The notes beneath the pieces were generated by a model. It was not told the origin of the DNA and did not search any database. It saw nothing but the letters and a program-made list of their open reading frames with translations. A program made the translations under genes and the position numbers. From Tetragonia tetragonoides (lineage: Eukaryota; Streptophyta; Magnoliopsida; Caryophyllales; Aizoaceae): DNA of 64,000 bases. Below, one piece after another: positions 9,870-21,700 of this stretch (its first letter is position 1; every line of letters begins with the position of its first letter). The stretch lies in the NCBI GenBank assembly GCA_038025085.1, contig CM076154.1, forward strand, positions 24,170,501 to 24,234,500, written 5' to 3'.

Positions 9870-10068
9870 GGGGAGAGCTTGCTATTGTAAACTCGTGCTT
9901 TGATGATTAATTATTGAATACGTGAGTATTTACCCCTCAAACTGAGTGATTCAGGTTGAAACCCTTGTGTGTGATGCGCAAGTATTGTTCTTGAGTGATT
10001 CTTGAACAAGATCCCTTTGTGTGATACTATCAAAGGTTAATTTCCGTTTTGTTACTTATTTCACATCA

Positions 10069-10073
10069 GAGAT
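10069..10073. other. Target-site duplication GAGAT, right copy
   Basis: Exact repeat of 4182-4186; satellite resumes in register (GAGATTGAGGTC). Confidence 0.95.
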
Positions 10074-13000
10074 TGAGGTCTTTTGTGTTGTATATTAAGA
10101 GAAAGCACCCAAATGCTTTGTTTGCATTCATTTGAGTGAGAAACTACACCAAGGTTGTTTACAAGTACAAACAAGCTTTAACTCCACCTTTTGAATGCAT
10201 TTACCCGTTTTAACAGCTTTTACATCTAGGGTGAAAGAGATTGAGCTCTTTTGTGTTGTATATTAAGAGTAATCACACAAATGCTTTGTTTGCATTCATT
10301 TGAGTGAGAAACTACACCAAGGATGTCTACAAGTACAAACAAGCTTTAACTCCACCTTTTGAATGCATTTACGCGTTTTAAAAGCTCATATGACTAGGGT
10401 GAAAAAGATTGACTTCTTTTGTGTTGTATTTTAAGAGAAAGCATTCAAAAGCTTGAGTTGAAGCTTGTTTGTACTTGTAAACATTCTTGGTGTAGTTTCT
10501 CACTCAAATGAATGCAAACAAACCATCTTGGTGCTATCTCTTAATATACAACACAAAAGAACTCAATCTCTTTCACCCTAGTCATATGAGCTTTTAAAAC
10601 GCGTAAATGCTTTCAAAAGCTTGAGTTGAAGCTTGTTTGTACTTGTAAACATTATTGGTATAGTTTCTCCCTCAAATGAATGCAAACAAAGCATTTGGGT
10701 GCTTTCTCTTAATATACAACACAAAAGAACTCAATCTCTTTCACCCTAGTCATATGAGCTTTTAAAACGCGTAAATGCTTTCAAAACCTTGAGTTGAAGC
10801 TTGTTTGTACTTGTAAACATTATTGGTATAGTTTCTCCCTCAAATGAATGCAAACAGAGCATTTGGGGGGTTTCTCTTAATATTCAACACAAAAGAACTC
10901 AATCTCTTTCACCCTAGTCATATGAGCTTTTTAAACGCGTATTTTCAGAGAGTAGTTTCTCACTCAAATGAATGCAAACAAAGCATTTACAATTATTTCA
11001 ACTCAAGCTTTCAAAAGCATTTGTTTGTACTTGTAAACATCCTTGGTTAAGTTTCTCACTCAAATGAATGCAAACAAAGCATCTGGGTGAGTGAGAAATT
11101 ATACCAAGGATGTTTACAAGTACAAACAAGCTTCAACTCAAGCTTTTGAATGTATTTACGCGTTTTGAATTCCTTTAAATGTATTCAAAAGCTTGTTTGT
11201 AAATGCATAAATGCATTCAAAAGGTGGAGTTAAAGCTTGTTTGTGCTTGTAAGCATCCTTGGTGTAGTTTCTCACTGAAATTGTATGCATTTACAAACAA
11301 GCTTTTGAATACATTTACGCGTTTTAAAAGTTAATACGAGTAGGGTGAAATAGATTTGAGTTCTTTTGTGTTGTAAATTAAGAGAAAGCATCCAAATACT
11401 TTGTTTGGATACATTTGAGTGTGAAACTGCACCTAGGATGTTTACAAGTACAAACAAGCTTCAACTCAAGCTTTTGAATGCATTTACGCGTTTTGAAAGC
11501 TCATACGAGTAGGGTGAAAGAGATTTGAGTTCTTTTGTGTTGTATATTAAGAGAATGCATCCAAATACTTTGTTTGCATTCATTTGAGTGAGAAACTACA
11601 CCAAGGATGTTTACAAGTACAAACAAGCTTTAACTCCACCTTTTGAATGCATTTACGCTTTTTAACAGCTCTTACAGCTAGCGTGAAAGAGATTGAGTTC
11701 TTTTGTGTTGTATATTAAGAGAAATCACACAAATGCTTTGTTTGCATTCATTTGAGTCAGAAACTACAACAAGAATGTTTACAAGTACAAACAAGATTCA
11801 ACTCAAGCTTTTGAATGCATTTACGCGTTTCAAAAGCTCATATGACTAGGGTGAAAATGATTGAGTTCTTTTGTGTTGTATATTAAGAGAAAGCACCCAA
11901 ATGCTTTGTTTGCATTCATTTGAGTGAGAAACTTAACCAAGGATGGTTACAAGTACATACAAGCTTCAACTCAAGTTTTTGAATGTATTTACGCGTTTTA
12001 ACAGCTCTTACGATTAGGGTGAAAGAGATTGAGGTCTTTTGTGCTGTATTTTAAGAGAAAGCAACCAAAAGCTTTGTTTGCATTCATTTCAGTGAGAAAC
12101 TACACCAAGAATGTTTACAAGTACAAACAAGCTTCAACTCAAGCTTTTGAATGCATTTACGCGTTTTAAAAGCTCATATGACTAGGGTGAAAATGATTGA
12201 GTTCTTTTGTGTTGTATATTAAGAGAAAGCACCGAAATGCTTTGTTTGCATTCATTTGAGTGAGAAACTTAACCAAGGATGGTTACAAGTACATACAAGC
12301 TTCAACTCAAGCTTTTGAATGTATTTACGCGTTTTAACAGCTCTTACGATTTGGGTGAAAGAGATTGAGGTCTTTTGTGTTCTATATTAAGACAAAGTAC
12401 CCAAATGCTTTGTTTGCATTCATTTGAGTGAGAAACTACACCAAGGATGTTTACAAGTACAAACAAGCTTTAACTCCACCTTTTGAATGCATTTACGCGT
12501 TTTAAAAGCTCATATGACTAGGGTGAAAAAGATTGAGTTCTTTTGTGTTGTATTTTAAGAGAAAGCATTCAAAAGCTTGAGTTGAAGCTTGTTTTTACTT
12601 GTAAACATTCTTGGTGTAGTTTCTCACTCAAATGAATGCAAACAAACATCTGGGTGCTTTCTCTTAATATACAACACAAAAGAACTCAATCTCTTTCACC
12701 CTAGTCATATGAGCTTTTAAAACGCGTAAATGCTTTCAAAAGGTGGAGTTAAAGCTTGTTTGTGCTTGTAAGCATCCTTGGTGTAGTTTCTCACTGAAAT
12801 TGTATGCATTTACAAACATGCTTTTGAATGCATTTACGCGTTTTAAAAGCTCATATGACTAGGGTGAAAAAGATTGAGTTCTTTTGTGTTGTATATTAAA
12901 AGAAAGCACCCAAATGCTTTGTTTGCATTCATTTGAGTGAGAAACTTAACCAAGGATGTTTACAAGTACAAGCAAGCTTCAACTCAAGCTTTTGAATGTA

Positions 13001-16000
13001 TTTACGCGTTTTAACAGCTCTTACGACTAGGGTGAAAGAGATTGAGTTCTTTTCTGTTGTATAGTAAGAGAAAGCAACTAAAAGCTTTGTTTGCATTCAT
13101 TTCAGTGACAAACTACACCAAGGATGTTTACAACTACAAACAAGCTTCAACTCAAGCTTTTGAAAGCATTTACGCGTTTTAACAGCTCTTACAACTAGGG
13201 TTAAAGAGATTGAGTTCTTTTGTGTTGTATATTAAGAGAAAGCACCCAAATGCTTTGTTTGCATTCATTTGAGTGAGAAACTACACCAAGGATGTTTACA
13301 AGAACAAACAAGCTTTAACTCCACCTTTTGAATGAATTTACGCGTTTTAACAGCTCTTACATCTAGGGTGAAAGGGATTGAGTTCTTTTGTGTTGTATTT
13401 TCAGAGAAAGCACCCAAAAGCTTTGTTTGCATTCATTGGAGTGAGATACTACACCAAGGATGTTTACAAGTACAAACAAGCTTTTACTGAAGCTCTTGAA
13501 TGTATTTACGTGTTTTAAAAGCTCATATGACTAGGGTGAAAGAGATTGAGGTATTTTGTGTTGTATATTAAGAGAAAGCACCCAAATGCTTTGTTTGCAT
13601 TCATTTGAGTGAGAAACTACACCAAGGATGTTTACAAGTACAAACAAGGTTTTACTCCACCTTTTGAATGCGTTTGCGCGTTTTAACAGCTCTTACATCT
13701 AGGGTGAAAGAGATTGAGTTCTTTTGTGTTGTATATTAAGAGAAAGCACCCAAATGCTTTGTTTGCATTCATTTGAGGGAGAAACTACACCAAGGATGTT
13801 TACAAGTACAAACAAGCTTTAACTCCACCTTTTGAATGCGTTTACGCGTTTTAACAGCTCTTACATCTAGGGTGAAAGAGGTTGAGTTCTTTTGTGTTGT
13901 ATATTAAGAGAAAGCACCCAAATGCTTTGTTTGCATTCATTTGAGGGAGAAACTACACCAAGGATGTTTACAAGTACAAACAAGCTTTAACTCAACCTTT
14001 TGAATGCGTTTACGCGTTTTAACAGCTCTTACATCTAGGGTGAAAGAGATTGAGTTCTTTTGTGTGGTATATTAAGAGAAAGCACCCAAATGCTTTGTTT
14101 GCATTCATATGAGGGAGAAACTACACCAAGGATGTTTACAAGTACAAACAAGCTTTAACTCAACCTTTTGAATGCATTTACGCATTTTAACAGCTCTTAC
14201 AACTAGGGTGAAAGAGATTGAGTTCTTTTGTGTTGTATATTAAGAGAAATCACACAAATGCTTTGTTTGCATTCATTTGAGAGAGAAACTACACCAAGAA
14301 TGTTTACAAGTACAAACAAGCTTCAACTCAAGCTTTTGAATGCATTTACGCGTTTTAAAAGCTCATATGACTAGGGTGAAAAAGATTGAGTTCTTTTGTG
14401 TTGTATTTTAAGAGAAAGCAACCAAAAGCTTTGTTTGGATTCATTTCAGTGAGAAGCTACACCAAGAATGTTTACAAGTACAAACAAGCTTCAACTCAAG
14501 CTTTTGAATGCATTTACGCGTTTTACAAGCTCATATGACTAGGGTGAAAAAGATTGAGCTCTTTTGTGTTGTATATTAAAAGAAAGCACCCAAATGCTTT
14601 GTTTGCATTCATTTGAGTGAGAAACTTAACCAAGGATGTTTACAAGTACAATCAAGCTTCAACTCAAGCTTTTGAATGTATTTACGCGTTTTAACAGCTC
14701 TTACGATTAGGGTGAATGAGATTGAGGTCTTTTGTGTTGTATATCAAGAGAAAGCACCCAAATGCTTTGTTTGCATTCTTTTGAGTGAGAAACTACACCA
14801 AGGTTGTTTACAAGTACAAACAAGCTTTAACTCCACCTTTTGAATGCATTTACGCGTTTTAACAGCTCTTACATCTACGGTGAAAGAGATTGAGTTCTTT
14901 TGTGTCGTATATTAAGAGAAAGCACCCAAATTCTTTGTTTGCATTCATTTAAGTGAGAAACTACACCAAGGATATTTACAAGCACAAACAAGCTTTAACT
15001 CCACCTTTTGAATGCATTTACGCATTTTAACAGCTCTTACAACTAGGGTGAAAGAGATTGAGTTCTTTTGTGTTGTATATTAAGAGTAATCACACAAATG
15101 TTTTGTTTGCATTCATTTGAGTGAGAAACTACACCAAGGATGTTTACAAGTACAAACAAGTTTCAACTCAAGCTTTTGAAAGTATTTTCGCGTTTTAAAA
15201 GCTCATATGACGAGGGTGAAAGAGATTGAGTTCTTTTGTGTTGTATTTTAAGAGAAAGCACCCAGATGCTTTGTTTGTATTCATTTGAGTCAGAAACTTA
15301 ACCAAGGATGTTTTCAAGTACAAACAAGCTTCAACTCAAGCTTTTGAATGTATTTACGCGTTTTAACAGCTCTTACGATTAGGGTGAAAGAGATTGAGGT
15401 CTTTTGTGTTGTATATTAACAGAAAGCACCCAAATGCTTTGTTTGCATTCATTTGAGTGAGAACCTACACCAAGGATGTTTACAAGTACAAACAAGCTTT
15501 AACTCCACCTTTTGAATTCATTTACGCGTTTTAAAAGCTCATATGATTTGGGTGAAAGAGATTGAGTTCTTTTGTGTTGTATATTAAGAGAAAGCACCCA
15601 GATGCTTTGTTTGCATTCATTTGAGTGAGAAACTACACCAAGGATGTCTACAAGTACAAACTAGCTTTAACTCAAGCTTTTGAATGTATTTACGCGTTTT
15701 GAATGCCTTTACGCGTTTTAACGGCTCTTACGACTAGGGTGAAAGAGATTGAGTTCTTTTGAGTTGTATATTAAGAGAAATCACCCAGATGCTTTGTTTG
15801 CATTCATTTGAGGAGAAACTACACCAAGGATGATTACAAGTACAAACAAGCTTCAACTCAAGCTTTTGAATGCATTTAGACATTTTGAATACATTTACGC
15901 GTTTTAACAGTTCTTACGACTACGGTGAAAGAGATTGAGTTCTTTTGTGTTGAAAATTAAGAGAAAGCACCCAGATGCTTTGTTTGCATTCATTTAAGTG

Positions 16001-16957
16001 AGAAATACACCAAGGAGTTTACAAGTACAAACAAGCTTTAACTCAAGCTTTTGAATGCATTTACGCGTTTTAAAAGCGCATACGACTAGGGTGAAAGAGA
16101 TTGAGTTCTTTTATGTTGAAAATAAGAGAATGCAACCAGATGCTTTATTTGCGTTAATTTAAGTGAGAAACTACACCAAGGATGTTTACAAGTACAATCA
16201 AGCTTTAACTCCACCTTTTGAATGCATATACGCGTTTTAAAACCTCATATGACTAGGGTGAAAGAGATTGAGTTCTTTTGTGTTGTATTTTCAGAGAAAG
16301 CACCCAAAAGCTTTGTTTGCATTCATTGGAGTGAGAAAATACACCAAGGATGTTTACAAGTACAAACAAGCTTCAACTCAAGCTTTTGAATGTATTTACG
16401 CGTTTTAAAAGCTCATATGACTAGGGTGAAAGAGATTGAGGTCTTTTGGGTTGTATATTAATAGAAAGCACCCAAATGCTTTATTTGCATTCATTTGAGT
16501 GAGAAACTACACCAAGGATGTTTACAAGTACAAACAAGCTTTAACTCGTAAATGCAAACAAGCTTTACAAGTACAAACAAGCTTTAACTCGTTCAAACAT
16601 GCGTTTTAAAATGCGTAAATGCATTCAAAAGGTGGAGTTAAAGCTTGTTTGTGCTTGTAAACATCCTTGGTGTAGTTTCTCACTCCAATGAATGCAAGCA
16701 ACATTCTCATTTGGGTTCTTTTGTGTTGTATTTTCAGAGAAAGCACCCAAAAGCTTTGTTTGCATTCATTGGAGTGAGAAACTACACCAAGGATGTTTAC
16801 AAGTACAAACAAGCTTCAACTCAAGCTTTTGAATGTATTTACGCGTTTTAAAAGCTCATATGACTAGGTGAAAGAGATTGAGTTGTTTTGTGTTGTATAT
16901 TAAGAGAAATCACCCAAATGGTTTGTTTGCATTCGTTTGAGTGAGAAAATACACCAA
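10069..16957. repeat. 168-bp satellite array, block 2
   Basis: Plus orientation at 10069-10440, minus at 10441-11085, plus to 11165, a short reversed piece at ~11185-11275, plus at 11280-12560, minus at 12565-12795, plus at 12800-16600, a short reversed piece at ~16602-16705, then plus. A dimer duplicated at ~11850-12350 shares the variants GAAAATGATT and GGATGGTTACAAGTACATAC. At 13640-14040 three adjacent monomers share GCGTTTACGCG and CATCTAGGG, so local monomer duplication is recent. The piece 10441-11165 is a diverged relative of the inverted section of the HOR-B unit. No genes seen. Confidence 0.92.
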
Positions 16958-18780
16958 GGATGTTTACAAGTACAAACAAGCTTCAACTCAAGCTTTTGAA
17001 TGTATTTACGCGTTTTAAAAGCTCATATGACTAGGGTGAAAGATATTGAGGTCTTTTGGGTTGTATATTAATAGAAAGCACCCAAATGCTTTATTTGCAT
17101 TCATTTGAGTGAGAAACTACACCAAGGATGTTTACAAGTACAAACAAGCTTTAACTCGTAAATGCAAACAAGCTTTACAAGTACAAACAAGCTTTAACTC
17201 GTACAAACATGCGTTTTAAAATGCGTAAATGCATTCAAAAGGTGGAGTTAAAGCTTGTTTGTGCTTGTAAGCATCCTTGGTGTAGTTTCTCACTGAAATT
17301 ATATGCATTTACAAACAAGCTTTTGAATGCATTTACGCGTTTTAAAAGCTCATATGATAAGGGTGAAAGAGATTGAGATCTTTTGTGTTGTATATTAACA
17401 GAAAGCACCCAAATGCTTTGTTTGCATTCATTTGAGTGAGAAACTACACCAAGGATGTCTACAAGTACAAACAAGCTTTAACTCCACCTTTTGAATGCAT
17501 TTACGCGTTTTAAAAGCTCATATGACTAGGGTGAAAAAGATTGACTTCTTTTGTGTTGTATTTTAAGAGAAAGCATTCAAAAGCTTGAGTTGAAGCTTGT
17601 TTGTACTTGTAAACATTCTTGGTGTAGTTTCTCACTCAAATGAATGCAAACAAACCATCTGGGTGCTTTCTCTTAATATACAACACAAAAGAACTCAATC
17701 TCTTTCACCCTAGTCATATGAGCTTTTAAAACGCGTAAATGCATTCAAAAGGTGGAGTTAAAGCTTGTTTTATACTTGTAAACATCCTTGGTGTAGTTTC
17801 TCACTCAAATGAATGCAAACAAAGCATTTGGGTGCTTTCTGTTAATATACAACACAAAAGACCTCAATCTCTTTCACCCTAATCATAAGAGCTGTTAAAA
17901 CGCGTAAATACATTCAAATGCTTGAGTTGAAGCTTGTTTGTACTTGTAAACATCCTTGGTTAAGTTTCTCACTCAAATGAATCCAAACAAAGCATCTGGG
18001 TGCTTTCTCTTAATATACAACACAAAAGAACTCAATCTCTTTCACCCTAGTCATATGAGCTTTTAAAACGCGTAAATGCTTTCAAAAGCTTGAGTTGAAG
18101 CTTGTTTGTACTTGTAAACCTTATTGGTATAGTTTCTCCCTCAAATGAATGCAAACAAAGCATTTGGGTGCTTTCTCTTAATATACAACACAAAAGAACT
18201 CAATCTCTTTCACCCTAGTCATATGAGCTTTTAAAACGCGTATTTTCAGAGAGTAGTTTCTCACTCAAATGAATGCAAACAAAGCATTTACAAGTATTTC
18301 AACTCAAGCTTTCAAAAGCATTTGTTTGTACTTGTAAACATCCTTGGTTAAGTTTCTCACTCAAATAAATGCAAACAAAGCATCTCGGTGAGTGAGAAAC
18401 TATACCAAGGATGTTTACAAGTACAAACAAGCTTCAACTCAAGCTTTTGAATGTATTTACGCGTTTTGAATGCCTTTACGCGTTTTAACGGCTCTTACGA
18501 CTAGGGTGAAAGAGATTGAGTTCTTTTGAGTTGTATATTAAGAGAAATCACCCAGATGCTTTGTTTGCATTCATTTGAGGAGAAACTACACCAAGGATGT
18601 TTACAAGTACAAACAAGCTTCAACTCAAGCTTTTGAATGCATTTACGCGTTTTGAATACATTTACGCGTTTTAACAGTTCTTACGACTACGGTGAAAGAG
18701 ATTGAGTTCTTTTGTGTTGAAAATTAAGAGAAAGCACCCAGATGCTTTGTTTGCATTCATTTAAGTGAGAAATACACCAA
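16958..18780. repeat. Partial HOR-B unit (1823 bp)
   Basis: Has the same order of joins as the full 2326-bp HOR-B unit that follows: fold-back at ~17215, minus-to-plus join at ~17295, plus-to-minus join at ~17577, inner join at ~18238 and minus-to-plus join at ~18383. It is 503 bp shorter, close to three 168-bp monomers: about two between the joins at 17295 and 17577, and one near the end. Confidence 0.8.
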
Positions 18781-21700
18781 GGATGTTTACAAGTACAAAC
18801 AAGCTTCAACTCAAGCTTTTGAATGTATTTACGCGTTTTAAAAGCTCATATGACTAGGGTGAAAGAGATTGAGGTCTTTTGTGTTGTATATTAATAGAAA
18901 GCACCCAAATGCTTTATTTGCATTCATTTGAGTGAGAAACTACACCAAGGATGTTTACAAGTACAAACAAGCTTTAACTCGTAAATGCAAACAAGCTTTA
19001 CATTTACAAACAAGCTTTAACTCGTACAAACATGCGTTTTAAAATGCGTAAATGCATTCAAAAAGTGGAGTTAAAGCTTGTTTGTGCTTGTAAGCATCCT
19101 TGGTGTAGTTTCTCACTGAAATTATATGCATTTACAAACAAGCTTTTGAATGCATTTACGCGTTTTAAAAGCTCATATGACTAGGGTGAAAAAGATTGAG
19201 TTCTTTTGTGTTGTATTTTAAGAGAAAGCAACCAAAAGCTTTGTTTGCATTCATTTCAGTGAGAAACTACACCAAGAATGTTTACAAGTACAAACAAGCT
19301 TCAACTCAAGCTTTTGAATTTATTTACGCGTTTTAAAAGCTCATATGACTAGGGTGAAAAAGATTGAGTTCTTTTGTGTTGTATATTAAGAGAAAGCACC
19401 CTAATGCTTTGTTTGCATTCATTTGAGTGAGAAACTTAACCAAGGATGGTTACAAGTACATACAAGCTTCAACTCAAGCTTTTGAATGTATTTACGCGTT
19501 TTAACAGCTCTTACGATTAGGGTGAAAGAGATTGAGGTCTTTTGTGTTCTATATTAAGACAAAGCACCCAAATGCTTTGTTTGCATTCATTTGAGTGAGA
19601 AACTATACCAAGGATGTTTACAAGTGCAAACAAGCTTTAACTCCACCTTTTGAATGCATTTACGCGTTTTAAAAGCTCATATGATTAGGGTGAAAAAGAT
19701 TGAGTTCTTTTGTGTTGTATTTTAAGAGAAAGCATTCAAAAGCTTGAGTTGAAGCTTGTTTGTACTTGTAAACATTCTTGGTGTAGTTTCTCACTCAAAT
19801 GAATGCAAACAAACCATCTGGGTGCTTTCTCTTAATATACAACACAAAAGAACTCAATCTCTTTCACCCTAGTCATATGAGCTTTTAAAACGCGTAAATG
19901 CATTCAAAAGGTGGAGTTAAAGCTTGTTTATACTTGTAAACATCCTTGGTGTAGTTTCTCACTCTAATGAATGCAAACAAAGCATTTGGGTGCTTTCTGT
20001 TAATATACAACACAAAAGACCTCAATCTCTTTCACCCTAATCGTAAGAGCTGTTAAAACGCGTAAATACATTCAAATGCTTGAGTTGAAGCTTGTTTGTA
20101 CTTGTAAACATCCTTGGTTAAGTTTCTGACTCAAATGAATGCAAACAAAGCATCTGGGTGCTTTCTCTTAATATACAACACAAAAGAACTCAATCTCTTT
20201 CACCCTAGTCATATGAGCTTTTAAAACGCGTAAATGCTTTCAAAAGCTTGAGTTGAAGCTTGTTTGTACTTGTAAACCTTATTGGTATAGTTTCTCCCTC
20301 AAATGAATGCAAACAAAGCATTTGGGTGCTTTCTCTTAATATACAACACAAAAGAACTCAATCTCTTTCACCCTAGTCATATGAGCTTTTAAAACGCGTA
20401 TTTTCAGAGAGTAGTTTCTCACTCAAATGAATGCAAACAAAGCATTTACAAGTATTTCAACTCAAGCTTTCAAAAGCATTTGTTTGTACTTGTAAACATC
20501 TTTGGTTAAGTTTCTCACTCAAATAAATGCAAACAAAGCATCTCGGTGAGTGAGAAACTATACCAAGGATGTTTACAAGTACAAACAAGCTTCAACTCAA
20601 GCTTTTGAATGTATTTACGCGTTTTGAATGCCTTTACGCGTTTTAACGGCTCTTACGACTAGGGTGAAAGAGATTGAGTTCTTTTGAGTTGTATATTAAG
20701 AGAAATCACCCAGATGCTTTGTTTGCATTCATTTGAGGAGAAACTACACCAAGGATGTTTACAAGTACAAACAAGCTTCAACTCAAGCTTTTGAATGCAT
20801 TTACGCGTTTTGAATACATTTACGCGTTTTAACAGTTCTTACGACTACGGTGAAAGAGATTGAGTTCTTTTGTGTTGAAAATTAAGAGAAAGCACCCAGA
20901 TGCTTTGTTTGCATTCATTTAAGTGAGAAATACACCCAGGATGTTTACAAGTACAAACAAGCTTCAACTCAAGCTTTTGAATGCATTTACGCGTTTTAAA
21001 AGCGCATACGACTAGGGTGAAAGAGATTGAGTTCTTTTGTGTTGTATTTTCAGAGAAAGCACCCAAAAGCTTTGTTTTCATTCATTGGAGTGAGAAAATA
21101 CACCAAGGATGTTTACAAGTACAAACAAGCTTCAACTCAAGCTTTTGAATGTATTTACGCGTTTTAAAAGCTCATATGACTAGGGTGAAAGAGATTGAGG
21201 TCTTTTGTGTTGTATATTAATAGAAAGCACCCAAATGCTTTATTTGCATTCATTTGAGTGAGAAACTACACCAAGGATGTTTACAAGTACAAACAAGCTT
21301 TAACTCGTAAATGCAAACAAGCTTTACATTTACAAACAAGCTTTAACTCGTACAAACATGCGTTTTAAAATGCGTAAATGCATTCAAAAAGTGGAGTTAA
21401 AGCTTGTTTGTGCTTGTAAGCATCCTTGGTGTAGTTTCTCACTGAAATTATATGCATTTACAAACAAGCTTTTGAATGCATTTACGCGTTTTAAAAGCTC
21501 ATATGACTAGGGTGAAAAAGATTGAGTTCTTTTGTGTTGTATTTTAAGAGAAAGCAACCAAAAGCTTTGTTTGCATTCATTTCAGTGAGAAACTACACCA
21601 AGAATGTTTACAAGTACAAACAAGCTTCAACTCAAGCTTTTGAATTTATTTACGCGTTTTAAAAGCTCATATGACTAGGGTGAAAAAGATTGAGTTCTTT

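Larger units (their letters stand above)
4187..10068 (+). mobile_element. Ty3/gypsy LTR retrotransposon, CRM-like, defective
   Basis: Complete 5882-bp element with TG...CA-ended LTRs (663 and 762 bp), a perfect 5-bp target-site duplication, a tRNA-iMet primer site, and a single-frame gag-protease-RT-RNase H-integrase order, which is Ty3/gypsy. The polyprotein frame runs into the 3' LTR for 58 codons, and the gag and integrase C-terminus look like the CRM (centromeric retrotransposon) clade; that clade is known for coding sequence that overlaps the 3' LTR. I see no classical chromodomain. The element is broken by an in-frame TGA (6535-6537), an in-frame TAG (8146-8148) and a small frame-changing deletion near 8320. 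The two LTRs differ at only about three positions apart from a 99-bp duplication, so the insertion is recent. Clade assignment is by recognition, not by phylogeny. Confidence 0.93.
9307..10068 (+). repeat. 3' LTR of the CRM-like element
   Basis: 762 bp, TGATGCAGGGG to TTTCACATCA, nearly identical to the 5' LTR apart from an internal 99-bp tandem duplication (9473-9670), which exactly accounts for the length difference. It contains the last 58 codons of pol (to 9481) and a TATA box at 9862-9869. Confidence 0.95.

Noticed and set aside
11850..15000. CRISPR-like array
   Set aside because: Repeats are contiguous 168-bp monomers with no unique spacers, and the DNA is plant nuclear.
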